Assembly (NCBI RefSeq): GCF_900220975.1
Contig: NZ_OBQD01000006.1
Location: forward strand, 186,001 to 250,000
DNA length: 64,000 bases
DNA from: Rhizobium subbaraonis
Lineage (GTDB): Bacteria > Pseudomonadota > Alphaproteobacteria > Rhizobiales > Rhizobiaceae
Direction: 5' to 3'
Position numbers and translations under genes: made by a program. Positions 17,425-25,891 of the stretch are shown piece after piece (the stretch's first letter is position 1; each line of letters begins with the position of its first letter). Under the pieces are notes generated by a model. It had not been told where the DNA came from. It saw only the letters and a list, made by a program, of their open reading frames with translations, and searched no databases.

Positions 17425-18684
17425 TCAGCCGTAGCGGCGCAGGATCAGCGAGGCGTTGGTTCCGCCAAATCCGAACGAATTCGACAGCGCGACATTGATC
17501 TCGCGCTTGCGCGCCTTGTGCGGCACGAGGTCGATCGCCGTCTCGACGTCGGGATTGTCGAGGTTAAGCGTCGGCGGAGCGACGTTGTCGCGGATCGCCA
17601 GCGCCGAGAAGATCGCCTCGACGGCGCCCGCAGCGCCCAGAAGATGGCCGATCGCCGATTTGGTCGAGGACATCGAGACCTTGTCCGCATGCTTGCCGAC
17701 CAGTCGCTCGACGGCGGCCAGTTCGATCGTGTCGGCCATGGTCGAGGTGCCGTGCGCGTTGACGTAGTCGATATCGTCCGGCGTCAGTCCCGCCCGCTTC
17801 AACGCCATCTGCATGCAGCGATAGGCACCGTCGCCGTCCTCGGACGGGGCGGTGATGTGGAAGGCGTCGCCCGAAAGACCGTAGCCGACCACTTCGGCAT
17901 AGATCTTCGCGCCGCGCGCTAGGGCGTGCTCAAGCTCTTCCAGCACGACGATGCCGGCGCCCTCGCCCATGACAAAACCGTCACGATCACGGTCATAGGG
18001 GCGAGAGGCCTTCGTAGGCTCGTCGTTGTACTGGGTCGAAAGCGCCTTGCAGGCGGCGAAACCGGCAAGGCCCATGCGCGAGATCGGCGATTCGGTTCCG
18101 CCGGCGACCATAACGTCGGCATCGCCAAGCGCGATCAGGCGGCTTGCGTCACCGATCGCATGCGCTCCGGTCGAACAGGCCGTCACCACGGAATGGTTGG
18201 GCCCGCGCAGCTTGTGGCGGATGGAAACCTGGCCGGAGGCAAGATTGATCAGGCGGCCGGGAATGAAGAAGGGCGATACGCGGCGCGGGCCCTTGTCGCG
18301 CAGGATAAGGCCCGCCTCGACGATGCCTTCGAGGCCGCCGATGCCCGAGCCGATCAGCACGCCCGTCGAGGTCTGCTCCTCGTCGGTCTTCGGATGCCAG
18401 CCGGCATCGTCCAGCGCCATTTCGGCCGCCGCCATCGCGTAAATGATGAAGGGATCGACCTTGCGCTGTTCCTTCGGCTCCATCCACCGGTCGGCATTGT
18501 AGGTGCCTTCGGTGCCGTCGCCCGTGGGAATATAGCATGCGATCCTGGCGGGGAGGTCGTCGAATTCGAACCCACTCACCTGGCGAGCGCCGCTCTGGCC
18601 AGCAAGAAGCCTGGACCAGGTCAATTCGGTACCACAGCCCAAAGGCGATACCACGCCGGTACCTGTGATAACGACACGTCTCAT
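17425..18684 (-). CDS. fabF: 3-oxoacyl-[acyl-carrier-protein] synthase II
   Basis: A 419-residue condensing enzyme that elongates acyl-ACP with malonyl-ACP. It opens MRRVVITGTGVVSPLG. The Cys-His-His triad is visible: VTACSTGAHAIGDA (nucleophile cysteine), NAHGTSTMADTIE, and KSAIGHLLGAAGAVEA. The C-terminus NSFGFGGTNASLILRR is also typical. It follows acpP by about 100 bases in the type II fatty-acid synthase block. Confidence 0.97.
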   Translation of the reverse strand: MRRVVITGTGVVSPLGCGTELTWSRLLAGQSGARQVSGFEFDDLPARIACYIPTGDGTEGTYNADRWMEPKEQRKVDPFIIYAMAAAEMALDDAGWHPKTDEEQTSTGVLIGSGIGGLEGIVEAGLILRDKGPRRVSPFFIPGRLINLASGQVSIRHKLRGPNHSVVTACSTGAHAIGDASRLIALGDADVMVAGGTESPISRMGLAGFAACKALSTQYNDEPTKASRPYDRDRDGFVMGEGAGIVVLEELEHALARGAKIYAEVVGYGLSGDAFHITAPSEDGDGAYRCMQMALKRAGLTPDDIDYVNAHGTSTMADTIELAAVERLVGKHADKVSMSSTKSAIGHLLGAAGAVEAIFSALAIRDNVAPPTLNLDNPDVETAIDLVPHKARKREINVALSNSFGFGGTNASLILRRYG

Positions 18685-18788
18685 CGTCGGTGATCCACCC
18701 TATATTCTCTTGGACCGAGGCGGAGCGCACAGGCGCCGTCCGCAAGCGGGGTCTCGACGGGCCGCGAGGGCCCGTCGGAAATGCGCGA

Positions 18789-19025
18789 TCAGGCCTGGGC
18801 CTTTTCGATGAACTTGACGGCGTCGCCGACCGTCAGGATCGAGTCAGCGGCATCGTCGGGGATCTCGACGCCGAATTCTTCTTCGAAGGCCATGACCAGT
18901 TCGACGGTGTCGAGCGAGTCCGCGCCGAGATCATCGATGAAGCTCGCGCCTTCGCTGACCTTGTCGGCGTCAACGCCCAGATGATCGATCACAATTTTCT
19001 TCACGCGTTCTGCGATATCGCTCAT
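18789..19025 (-). CDS. acpP: Acyl carrier protein
   Basis: A 78-residue acidic carrier protein. [18 protein letters not shown] holds the serine that receives 4'-phosphopantetheine (about residue 37). The ATG is preceded by GAGGAA. Length, charge and position between fabG and fabF are those of the housekeeping ACP. A short TGCCG/CGGCA hairpin (19056-19069) lies in its leader, about 30 bases before the start. Confidence 0.98.
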   Translation of the reverse strand: MSDIAERVKKIVIDHLGVDADKVSEGASFIDDLGADSLDTVELVMAFEEEFGVEIPDDAADSILTVGDAVKFIEKAQA

Positions 19026-19303
19026 GTCGGATTCCTCGACCTTTGTTTTGTTCGATGCCGTTCACGGCACCGGGGCACTCAACCAAGCCCGGCACGCGAA
19101 GGTTCCGGGCAATTCTTTCTCAACCGTAGATGCCCCCGGGCGCCATCAAAGAGCGCCGCACAAAGCTTATATTCCCCGGTCGACTGCTGGCAGTCATGGC
19201 CCGATTAACACGGTTTAAGTCTGCCGCAAAGTCCGAAAATCGCCCGGCAAGCCGCGGTCAACATGCTATTTTCACGCGACAAGCCGGCGTTTTGCAGACG
19301 GCT

Positions 19304-20041
19304 TCAGATCATTGCCATGCCACCGTTGACGTGCAAAGTCTGGCCGGTCATGTAGCCTGCCTCCGTGGAAGCCAGATAGACGACGGCGGATGCAACTTCC
19401 GCGCCGGTGCCCATCCGCTTCATCGGGATCGCTCCCATGATCGTTTCTTTCTGCTTGTCATTGAGCTTGCCGGTCATGGCAGACTCGATGAAACCCGGGG
19501 CAACGCAGTTTACGGTGACGTTGCGGGTGGCGATTTCCTGGGCGAGCGACTTGGAAAAGCCGATCATGCCAGCCTTGGAGGCGCAGTAGTTCGCCTGCCC
19601 CGGATTGCCGGTGACGCCGACGATCGAGGTAATGTTGATGATGCGGCCGAAGCGACGGCGCATCATCGGATGGGTCAGTTCGCGCGTCAGGCGGAACACC
19701 GACGTCAGGTTCACCTCGAGCACCGCATCCCAGTCGTCGTCGCTCATGCGCACGAACAGGCCGTCCTTGGTGATGCCGGCGTTGTTGACGAGGATATCGA
19801 CGCCACCGAGTTCAGCCTCTGCCTTTTCGCCGAGCGCCTTCACTTCGGCGCGGTCCGCAAGGTTCGCCGGGAAAATATGCACGCGCTCGCCCAGTTCGCT
19901 GGCAAGCGTCTCGAGCTTCTCGACGCGCGTGCCATGCAGGCCAACGATCGCGCCCTGCGCATGCAGCGCCCTGGCGATTTCCTCGCCGATACCACCGGAT
20001 GCGCCGGTTACGAGTGCCTTGCGGCCGGAAAGATCAAACAT
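19304..20041 (-). CDS. fabG: 3-oxoacyl-[acyl-carrier-protein] reductase
   Basis: A 245-residue NADPH-dependent short-chain dehydrogenase reducing 3-oxoacyl-ACP. TGASGGIGEEIAR (about residues 12-24) is the nucleotide-binding motif, NNAGIT follows, and the catalytic Ser-Tyr-Lys set lies in ITSIVGVTGNPGQANYCASK. The start at MFDLSGRKALVTG is chosen over an upstream in-frame codon because it matches the family and has a GGACAGGAC site before it. It starts 37 bases after fabD. Confidence 0.97.
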   Translation of the reverse strand: MFDLSGRKALVTGASGGIGEEIARALHAQGAIVGLHGTRVEKLETLASELGERVHIFPANLADRAEVKALGEKAEAELGGVDILVNNAGITKDGLFVRMSDDDWDAVLEVNLTSVFRLTRELTHPMMRRRFGRIINITSIVGVTGNPGQANYCASKAGMIGFSKSLAQEIATRNVTVNCVAPGFIESAMTGKLNDKQKETIMGAIPMKRMGTGAEVASAVVYLASTEAGYMTGQTLHVNGGMAMI

Positions 20042-20078
20042 GGTCCTGTCCCCGTTCATTGGGTCCTGTTTCGTGGTC

Positions 20079-21023
20079 TCAGCCGCAGAGTTCCTGCAGC
20101 AGGTTTTCGATGTCGGTCGCGGTATTGACGGCGTAGCCGGTCACGGACTTGTCGATGCGACGGGCAAGACCGGTCAACACCTTGCCAGAACCGATCTCGT
20201 AGAGCGAGGTCACATCGTTGCCGGCGAACCACTCGACGGTCTCGCGCCAGCGCACCTGTCCCGTCACCTGCTGCACAAGCAGGCCGGCAATTTCGGCCGG
20301 GTCGGTGACAGGCTGGACGGAAACGTTGGCGACGACAGGAACGACCGGCTCGCGGATCGTGACGGCCGCAAGCGCCTCACGCATCGCTTCGGCGGCCGGG
20401 GCCATGAGCGCCGAATGGAAGGGGGCAGACACCGGCAGCATGACGGCACGCTTTGCGCCCTTTTCGGTTGCCATGCGTGCTGCGCGCTCGACGGCGGGCT
20501 TGGCGCCGGAGATGACGAGCTGACCGCCGCCGTTGTCGTTGGCGATCTGGCAGGAGCCGTGGACCAGCGCCTCATCGCAGATCGCCTGCACATCCTGATG
20601 CTCGAGGCCGATGATCGCAGCCATCGCGCCCTCCCCTACGGGAACGGCGGCCTGCATCGCGTTGCCGCGGATCCGCAAGAGCCGTGCCGTATCAGAGATG
20701 GTGAACGCGCCGGCGGCACAGAGGGCGGAATATTCGCCAAGCGAATGGCCGGCGACATAGGAGACCTTGTCGCGAAGGATGAGGCCGCGCGCCTCCAGCA
20801 CCCGGATCATGGCCATCGAAACGGCCATCAGCGCCGGCTGGGCATTCGCCGTCAGCGTCAGCTCGGCCTCCGGGCCGTCGAACATGACAGCGGACAGGTT
20901 CTCGCCGAGGGCATCATCGACTTCGGCAAAGACTGCGGCCGCTTCGGGAAAGGCATCCGCGAGTTCCCTGCCCATTCCGACAGCCTGGCTGCCCTGGCCG
21001 GGGAAGGTGAAAGCAATGGTCAT
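20079..21023 (-). CDS. fabD: Malonyl-CoA:ACP transacylase
   Basis: A 314-residue enzyme that loads malonate on ACP. FTFPGQGSQAVGMG is at the N-terminus, and the active-site serine lies in AGHSLGEYSALCAAGAF (about residues 88-104). The conserved SAPFHSALM histidine region is at about 200. I start at MTIAFTFPGQ (21023). An 11-residue extension is in frame but not typical. It is the first gene of the fatty-acid block; a TTGACT upstream may be part of its promoter. Confidence 0.97.
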   Translation of the reverse strand: MTIAFTFPGQGSQAVGMGRELADAFPEAAAVFAEVDDALGENLSAVMFDGPEAELTLTANAQPALMAVSMAMIRVLEARGLILRDKVSYVAGHSLGEYSALCAAGAFTISDTARLLRIRGNAMQAAVPVGEGAMAAIIGLEHQDVQAICDEALVHGSCQIANDNGGGQLVISGAKPAVERAARMATEKGAKRAVMLPVSAPFHSALMAPAAEAMREALAAVTIREPVVPVVANVSVQPVTDPAEIAGLLVQQVTGQVRWRETVEWFAGNDVTSLYEIGSGKVLTGLARRIDKSVTGYAVNTATDIENLLQELCG

Positions 21024-21330
21024 GGGGCTCTCCCGTCGTTGTTTTGCCCCCTCCATTCACGGAATGTGGCACCGAGTCAAGATTTGCGCGCCGGCGGCGA
21101 ACTGTCCCGATACCGCCATACACGGTAGAATCGCACGCGCGATCCATGCCTTCGCGTTCGGGCTACCCAGCATCGGCATCGGCGAACACCTTCACCGGCG
21201 CGACTTGAAATTGACGAGCGAGTGGTTAAGTTCCGCGCGGTGCGAACTCCACCGCCGGCTGCGATCACCGCCCGGCCCTACGCGCCACTCCCGCAATTCC
21301 GGCGCAGCGCCGCAAGGAAGATAATCCGCC
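21024..21330. other. Divergent intergenic region fabD/aldo-keto reductase
   Basis: About 307 bases with no supported gene. On the minus strand a TTGACT lies about 60 bases before fabD, but no good -10 partner stands out. On the plus strand a GGAAG site precedes the reductase start. Otherwise I see nothing structured. Confidence 0.45.
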
Positions 21331-22374
21331 ATGAAGTACAACATGCTCGGCCGGACCGATATCAAGGTCTCCGAAATCTGTCTCGGCACGATGACCTGGG
21401 GTTCCCAGAACAACGAAGCCGAAGCACATCAGCAGCTCGACTACGCGCTCGACAAGGGTGTCAACTTCATCGACACCGCCGAACTGTACCCGACGACCCC
21501 GCTCTCGGCCGAGACCTACGGCGACACGGAGCGCTTCATCGGGAGCTGGCTTTCAGCGCGCGGCAATCGCGACAAGATCGTCCTCGCCTCCAAGGTGGCG
21601 GGCCCGGGACGCGCCTACATCCGCGGTGGCCAGCCGATGACGCGCGCCGGCATCCTCGAAGCCATCGACGGCAGCCTGAAACGGCTTCGCACCGATTATC
21701 TCGATCTCTACCAGCTTCACTGGCCTAACCGCGGTCATTACCATTTCCGCCAGGCGTGGACGTACAATCCCTCCAGCCAGGATCGTGCGCGAACGGCGGA
21801 CGAACTCATCGAAGTGCTCGAAACGACCGGCGAACTCGTCAAGGCCGGCAAGATCCGCGCCATCGGCCTGTCAAACGAGACGGCTTGGGGCACCATGCAG
21901 TTCCTCAAGCTTTCCGAAAGCCGCGGCCTGCCCCGCATCGCCTCGATCCAGAACGAGTACAACCTGCTCTACCGCACGTTCGATCTCGACCTCGCCGAGG
22001 TGTCCCACCACGAAAACGTCGGGCTTCTGGCCTATTCGGCGCTGGCGGCCGGCCTGCTGACCGGCAAGTATCTGGGCGGCGTCCGCCCCGAGGGCTCGCG
22101 GATCACCAAGAACGGCGACCTTGGCGGCCGCTACCAGCCGCTGCAGGAGCCGGCGGTCGCAGCCTATGTCGCGCTCGCACGCGAACACGGCCTGGACCCG
22201 GCCCAACTGGCGCTGGCCTTCTGCCTCACGCGCCCGTTCATGACGTCCGTGATCATCGGGGCGACCAGCATGGAACAGTTGGCGACGGATATCGCAGCGG
22301 CGGATCTTTCGCTGTCGGAAGACATCATGAAGGCGTTGCAGAATCTTCATCGCCGCTACCCGGCGCCGATCTGA
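21331..22374 (+). CDS. Aldo/keto reductase (Tas-like)
   Basis: A 347-residue TIM-barrel NADPH oxidoreductase. MKYNMLGRTDIKVSEICLG, then VNFIDTAELYPTTP (catalytic Asp-Tyr region) and LASKVAGPG (Lys), and DYLDLYQLHWPNR (His) give the full catalytic tetrad. The whole protein resembles E. coli Tas. The physiological substrate is unknown. It is a single-gene unit ended by the strong bidirectional terminator at 22403-22431. Confidence 0.92.
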   Translation: MKYNMLGRTDIKVSEICLGTMTWGSQNNEAEAHQQLDYALDKGVNFIDTAELYPTTPLSAETYGDTERFIGSWLSARGNRDKIVLASKVAGPGRAYIRGGQPMTRAGILEAIDGSLKRLRTDYLDLYQLHWPNRGHYHFRQAWTYNPSSQDRARTADELIEVLETTGELVKAGKIRAIGLSNETAWGTMQFLKLSESRGLPRIASIQNEYNLLYRTFDLDLAEVSHHENVGLLAYSALAAGLLTGKYLGGVRPEGSRITKNGDLGGRYQPLQEPAVAAYVALAREHGLDPAQLALAFCLTRPFMTSVIIGATSMEQLATDIAAADLSLSEDIMKALQNLHRRYPAPI

Positions 22375-22402
22375 ACCGGTCGGAACAGCAGCCATCGACA
22401 CG

Positions 22403-22431
22403 AAAAACCCGCCATCGCTGGCGGGTTTTTT
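22403..22431. terminator. Bidirectional intrinsic terminator
   Basis: The stem AAAAACCCGCC/GGCGGGTTTTT with a short loop ATCGCT has a T tract on both strands. It sits 28 bases after the aldo/keto reductase stop and about 29 bases past the stop of the small membrane protein coming from the other side. It therefore serves both convergent genes. Confidence 0.92.
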
Positions 22432-22459
22432 GCTGTCGGATTGCGGCTTGCAGCCCTTG

Positions 22460-22807
22460 TTACTGTCCGTTGCCGCCGGTCGTCGGCGCAGCGTCCGGCT
22501 GAACCGGCTGCGGCGCGGGCTGCGTACCGGTTGCCTGACCGTCGGTCGGCGGGGTGACCGGAGCCGGCTCCTGCGTCGTGATCGACGAGGTGTTTGCGTT
22601 CGGATCCACACCATCGCCTGTACCGCTGCCGGTAAAGTAGAATACTCCGCCTGCGACGAGCACGGCGACGATCGCCGCTACGGCCCAGCCGGCTGCGCCG
22701 CTGCCGCCGCTGCGGGCATCCACGATTGTGCTGCGGTCCTCCAGGGGACGGTCCTCCAGCGGACGGTCTTCGCGGATCGGACGGTTCTGCTGCATCGGAT
22801 CTTGCAT
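22460..22807 (-). CDS. Small single-pass membrane protein, function unknown
   Basis: A 115-residue protein. A charged cytosolic N-terminus with an internal repeat (EDRPLEDRPLEDRS) is followed by one transmembrane helix (about residues 43-63, AAGWAVAAIVAVLVAGGVFY). The periplasmic tail is rich in Pro, Thr, Gln and Gly. The start ATG at 22807 follows AGGAAAC. I do not recognise a characterised family; similar Pro-rich anchored proteins occur unannotated in rhizobia. It converges on the aldo/keto reductase and shares its terminator. Confidence 0.75.
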   Translation of the reverse strand: MQDPMQQNRPIREDRPLEDRPLEDRSTIVDARSGGSGAAGWAVAAIVAVLVAGGVFYFTGSGTGDGVDPNANTSSITTQEPAPVTPPTDGQATGTQPAPQPVQPDAAPTTGGNGQ

Positions 22808-22919
22808 GTTTCCTCGCTCCATCTGGTTGCGTCGAGAAAAAGAACGCAGCTTTTGCCATCTGGTTCCCCATTTTTTGCCGTGGATCTCCGCATGAACGGT
22901 GGGTGTCGCTGCACAGCCC

Positions 22920-22947
22920 TTGCCTTCTGCGGAAAAATCCGTATAAG
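22920..22947 (+). promoter_or_regulatory. rpsF: Candidate sigma-70-type promoter of the rpsF operon
   Basis: TTGCCT (22920-22925), 16 bases, then TATAAG (22942-22947); this becomes 17 bases if read as CTTGCC. This resembles alphaproteobacterial housekeeping promoters. The spacer itself is the small palindrome CGGAAAAATCCG. It would give an mRNA leader of about 215 bases, long enough to hold the hairpin below. Assigned by eye. Confidence 0.45.
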
Positions 22948-23008
22948 CGCGCTGTTCAAAACACCCGGTCGCATCGGCTGGTGGCTGGACGGAGGGCCGC
23001 TTCCGGCG

Positions 23009-23046
23009 ACGGGAGCGACAGGAACACAAGCGTTCCGGCCTCCCGT
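23009..23046 (+). promoter_or_regulatory. rpsF: Nested leader hairpin, candidate S6:S18 autoregulatory site
   Basis: The outer stem ACGGGAG (23009-23015) pairs with CTCCCGT (23040-23046). The inner stem GGAAC (23021-23025) pairs with GTTCC (23032-23036). Between them is an asymmetric internal loop whose 3' side reads CCGG. The S6:S18 complex is known to bind an rpsF leader hairpin with a CCG-containing asymmetric bulge. The resemblance, together with the position ahead of rpsF-rpsR, is the basis. The match is by eye and unproven. Confidence 0.35.
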
Positions 23047-23170
23047 GTCTCCGCTCTCGACCGTATAGATCAAACGCTTTTCTTGCCCGGCCCTCTGGCC
23101 TCTAAGATCAGTCGTTGAGGCTTGGCGCCGGTTTCCGGGTGTGGATCAAACGCAAGAAAGGCAAAGCCAC

Positions 23171-23626
23171 ATGGCTCTCTACGAACATGTATTCCTGGCC
23201 CGCCAGGACGTGTCCGCCCAGCAGGTCGACGCGCTCGTCGAACAGTACAAGGGCGTGATCGAAGCGCACGGCGGCAAGGTCGGCCGGGTCGAGAACTGGG
23301 GCCTGAAGTCCCTGACATACCGCATCAAGAAAAACCGCAAGGCACACTATGCCCTGATGGACATCGACGCCCCGGCTGCCGCCATCCAGGAGATGGAGCG
23401 CCAGATGCGCATCAACGAAGACGTTCTTCGTTACATGACCATCGCCGTCGAAGCCCACGAAGAAGGCCCGTCCGCGATGATGCAGAAGCGCGACCGCGAC
23501 GACCGTCCGCGTCGTGACGGCGACGACCGTGGCCCGCGCCGCGACTTCGGCGACCGTGGCCCGCGTCGCGATTTCGGCGACCGTCCGCCCCGCGGCGACC
23601 GCCCCCCGCGCGAAGACCGTGCGTAA
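23171..23626 (+). CDS. rpsF: 30S ribosomal protein S6
   Basis: A 151-residue ribosomal protein that binds the central domain of 16S rRNA with S18. [13 protein letters not shown] and the [16 protein letters not shown] region are typical. The S6 fold occupies about residues 1-100. A long, charged, disordered tail rich in Asp, Arg, Gly and Pro follows, with a 27-base tandem repeat in the DNA. The start at 23171 fits the family; ten further in-frame codons upstream are not conserved in style. First gene of the rpsF-rpsR-DUF2232-rplI group. Confidence 0.97.
   Translation: MALYEHVFLARQDVSAQQVDALVEQYKGVIEAHGGKVGRVENWGLKSLTYRIKKNRKAHYALMDIDAPAAAIQEMERQMRINEDVLRYMTIAVEAHEEGPSAMMQKRDRDDRPRRDGDDRGPRRDFGDRGPRRDFGDRPPRGDRPPREDRA
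23525..23596 (+). repeat. 27-bp tandem repeat in the rpsF 3' end
   Basis: Two near-identical 27-base units (23525-23551 and 23552-23578) encode DRGPRRDFG twice, followed by a partial third unit beginning GACCGTCC. They make up much of the disordered, arginine/aspartate-rich S6 tail. Rhizobial S6 tails vary in length, and this repeat gives a simple slippage route for that variation. Confidence 0.85.
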
Positions 23627-23650
23627 TCGAAGCTGAAGGAGACAACGACA

Positions 23651-23899
23651 ATGGCTGATATTTCTTCCGCTCCGGCACGCCGTCCGTTCCACCGCCGCCG
23701 CAAGACCTGCCCCTTCTCGGGCGCAAACGCGCCGAAGATCGACTACAAGGACGTTCGCCTCCTGTCGCGCTACATTTCCGAGCGTGGCAAGATCGTTCCG
23801 TCCCGCATCACGGCCGTTTCCCAGAAGAAGCAGCGCGAACTCGCCAAGGCGATCAAGCGCGCCCGCTTCCTCGGCCTGCTGCCCTACGTCGTAGCCTGA
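23651..23899 (+). CDS. rpsR: 30S ribosomal protein S18
   Basis: An 82-residue basic protein. [15 protein letters not shown] near the N-terminus and the [20 protein letters not shown] core (about residues 35-54) are the S18 signature, continuing to [11 protein letters not shown]. It binds 16S rRNA jointly with S6, encoded 24 bases upstream. The ATG is preceded by a clear AAGGAGA site. Confidence 0.98.
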   Translation: MADISSAPARRPFHRRRKTCPFSGANAPKIDYKDVRLLSRYISERGKIVPSRITAVSQKKQRELAKAIKRARFLGLLPYVVA

Positions 23900-23911
23900 T
23901 ACTGGCGGACC

Positions 23912-23939
23912 CCGCGCGCCGGCTTCGGCCGGTGCGCGG
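23912..23939 (+). other. Stable GC-rich hairpin with UUCG tetraloop after rpsR
   Basis: CCGCGCGCCGGC-TTCG-GCCGGTGCGCGG forms a 12-base-pair stem (one G-U pair) with an exceptionally stable tetraloop, 12 bases after the rpsR stop. It has no T tract, so it is more likely an mRNA-stabilising or partial attenuating element. It separates the abundant ribosomal proteins from the downstream membrane gene. Confidence 0.6.
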
Positions 23940-24070
23940 TCACTATGGCACGACATCCGGGACGGCGTACGCGCCTTCCCCTCCCTTCCGCGTTGGGCGC
24001 GGATCGGAACGCCACCGGCCCGGCGCGTCCCAACCCTCGCGCTTGAGCCAAAATCCCATGTTGGGGAGCC

Positions 24071-24120
24071 GTTTCTGAGGCTTTAGCTCAGGAAACTCCT
24101 CTAACTGTCTAAAAAGACAG
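24071..24120 (+). promoter_or_regulatory. Two hairpins before the DUF2232 gene
   Basis: GTTTCTGAG (24071-24079) pairs with CTCAGGAAAC (24087-24096, one bulge). CTGTCT (24105-24110) pairs with AGACAG (24115-24120) across AAAA. The second stem touches the AGGA ribosome-binding site of the GTG-start gene at 24130. Folding could therefore limit its translation relative to the ribosomal genes. Regulatory role is inference. Confidence 0.4.
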
Positions 24121-24129
24121 GACAGCGCT

Positions 24130-25107
24130 GTGCAAAACTTGAACTGGACCTCGATTGCGACCGGGCTTGTCGCCGGTGTGACCGCTGCTCTGCTTTCGCT
24201 GAGCGCGAACGTCCAGTCGACCCTTGCCATCTTCTTTTTCGCCGGCTCGGCGCTGCCGATCCTGATTGCCGGCCTCGGCTGGGGCAATGCCAGCGCACTG
24301 ACCGCCGTGATCGCCGGCGGTGCGGTTGCTGCAGCCATGGCTTCCTCGCATTTCGCGCTGCTGATCGTGATCATCACGCTGATCCCGGCCGGCTGGCTCA
24401 GCAACCTCGCCAACCTCGCCCGCCCCGCCACCGAGATCGGCGGCCCCGAGGACGCACTGGCCTGGTATCCGCTTTCGAACATCGTCACCCACCTTGCCGT
24501 CATGGTCACGCTCGGCATGATCGCCGTCGGCATGATCATCGGCTACAGCGGCGAACTCGCCAGCCAGATGGTCGACCTGATGTTGATGGCGTTGAAGGAG
24601 CAGGAGCCGCTCTACAATCCGGATCCGGCCACGATTGCGCAGATGAAGGCCATTTTCGGCCTCGCCCTGCCGCTCGTGCAGGGTGCTCTGTGGGTGATCC
24701 TGCTTTTTGCCGCCTTCTACATCGCCTCGGCCATCGTGCGGCTCTCGGGCAAGGGCCTGCGTCCGCGCGAGGACATGCCGACGTCGCTGCGCATGCACCG
24801 CAACGCCATCTTCATCTTCCTCGCCGGCCTCGTTTTGTGCTTCCTCGGCGGCACCCCGGCGATCATCGGCGCACTGGTCTGCGGCACGTTCGGCGCCGGA
24901 TTCGTGCTTTCCGGCTTTGCGATCCTCCATCAGCGCACGCGCGGCAAGGCCTGGCGCCTTGCAGCCCTGTGGCTCGCCTATGCGTCGGTCGTGCTGTTCG
25001 CGCTGCCGGTGCTTTTCATCCTCATCCTAGGCCTGACGGATACGCGGCGCACGATTGCGCTGACGCCTGCGGCCGACAAGCCTCAATCGAAATCCAACAA
25101 CACCTGA
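24130..25107 (+). CDS. DUF2232 multi-pass membrane protein
   Basis: A 325-residue protein with about eight hydrophobic segments, such as LVAGVTAALLSLSANVQ near the start and GLVLCFLGGTPAIIGALV at about residues 235-252. It starts with GTG after AGGACAGC. It belongs to the DUF2232 family found between rpsR and rplI in Rhizobiales. Its function is unknown; some relatives in Firmicutes (YybS) are sporulation-associated membrane proteins. The rplI start follows 22 bases later, so it shares the ribosomal operon. Confidence 0.85.
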   Translation: MQNLNWTSIATGLVAGVTAALLSLSANVQSTLAIFFFAGSALPILIAGLGWGNASALTAVIAGGAVAAAMASSHFALLIVIITLIPAGWLSNLANLARPATEIGGPEDALAWYPLSNIVTHLAVMVTLGMIAVGMIIGYSGELASQMVDLMLMALKEQEPLYNPDPATIAQMKAIFGLALPLVQGALWVILLFAAFYIASAIVRLSGKGLRPREDMPTSLRMHRNAIFIFLAGLVLCFLGGTPAIIGALVCGTFGAGFVLSGFAILHQRTRGKAWRLAALWLAYASVVLFALPVLFILILGLTDTRRTIALTPAADKPQSKSNNT

Positions 25108-25129
25108 ACATTAGAGAAAGGAACTCAAC

Positions 25130-25705
25130 ATGGAAGTCATTCTCCTCGAGCGCATCGCCAAGCTTGGCCAGATGGGCGAAACGGTAAAGGTCCGCGACGG
25201 CTTTGCCCGTAACTACCTGCTGCCGCTCGGCAAGGCGCTGCGCGCCAACGAAGCCAACAAGAAGCGTTTCGAATCCGAGCGCGCCACGCTGGAAGTTCGC
25301 AACCTCGAGCGCAAGTCGGAAGCCCAGAAGGTTGCCGAGAAGCTTGACGGCAAGGCCTTCGTCATCGTTCGCTCCGCAGGCGAAACCGGCCAGCTCTACG
25401 GTTCGGTCGCTGCCCGCGATATCGTCGATTCGCTTGCTTCGGAAGGCTTCAACATCGGCCGCAACCAGGTCGAGCTGAACACCCCGATCAAGGCGATCGG
25501 CCTGCACAGCGTCGTCCTGCACCTGCACTCCGAAGTCGAAATCGCCGTCCAGATCAACGTCGCACGTTCTGCCGAAGAAGCCGAGCGCCAGGCCAAGGGC
25601 GAGACCCTGACCTCGGCCGACGCCATCTACGGCGTAGACGAAGACGCACTGAAGCCGGAAGATTTCTTCGATCCGGAAGCGGACAACGAAGGCGAAGAAG
25701 CCTGA
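25130..25705 (+). CDS. rplI: 50S ribosomal protein L9
   Basis: A 191-residue L9. [21 protein letters not shown] and [21 protein letters not shown] form the N-terminal rRNA-binding domain. The central helix is rich in Glu, Lys and Arg, and the C-terminal domain follows. An extra acidic tail (about residues 155-191) is typical of alphaproteobacteria. AAAGGAAC precedes the ATG. It is the last gene of its operon and is followed by a strong terminator. Confidence 0.97.
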   Translation: MEVILLERIAKLGQMGETVKVRDGFARNYLLPLGKALRANEANKKRFESERATLEVRNLERKSEAQKVAEKLDGKAFVIVRSAGETGQLYGSVAARDIVDSLASEGFNIGRNQVELNTPIKAIGLHSVVLHLHSEVEIAVQINVARSAEEAERQAKGETLTSADAIYGVDEDALKPEDFFDPEADNEGEEA

Positions 25706-25760
25706 GACCACCTGCGGCCAGGCGGCGGGTACCCCGCCGCACCAGCACGCGGTTAACGCG

Positions 25761-25790
25761 AAAAACCCGGGTTGAAATCCGGGTTTTTTT
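25761..25790 (+). terminator. Intrinsic terminator after rplI
   Basis: AAAAACCCGG (25761-25770) pairs with CCGGGTTTTT (25779-25788) and is followed by more T residues, 56 bases after the rplI stop. The stem is a perfect 10 base pairs with an 8-base loop. It ends the ribosomal operon ahead of cfa. Confidence 0.92.
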
Positions 25791-25891
25791 GTTATCATTT
25801 AGGGAAATCAGACTGGAATGGCGGTCGGGCCGCTACCAGGCCGGTTACCCGACCAGACCCGCTCCGCCGCAGTATGCGATGGAGTGTGCTG

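Larger units (their letters stand above)
22808..23170. other. Intergenic region with rpsF promoter and leader
   Basis: About 363 bases between the divergent small membrane protein and rpsF. It contains the candidate promoter (22920-22947), a nested hairpin (23009-23046) and about 120 further leader bases before the S6 start. No gene is supported on either strand. Confidence 0.6.
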
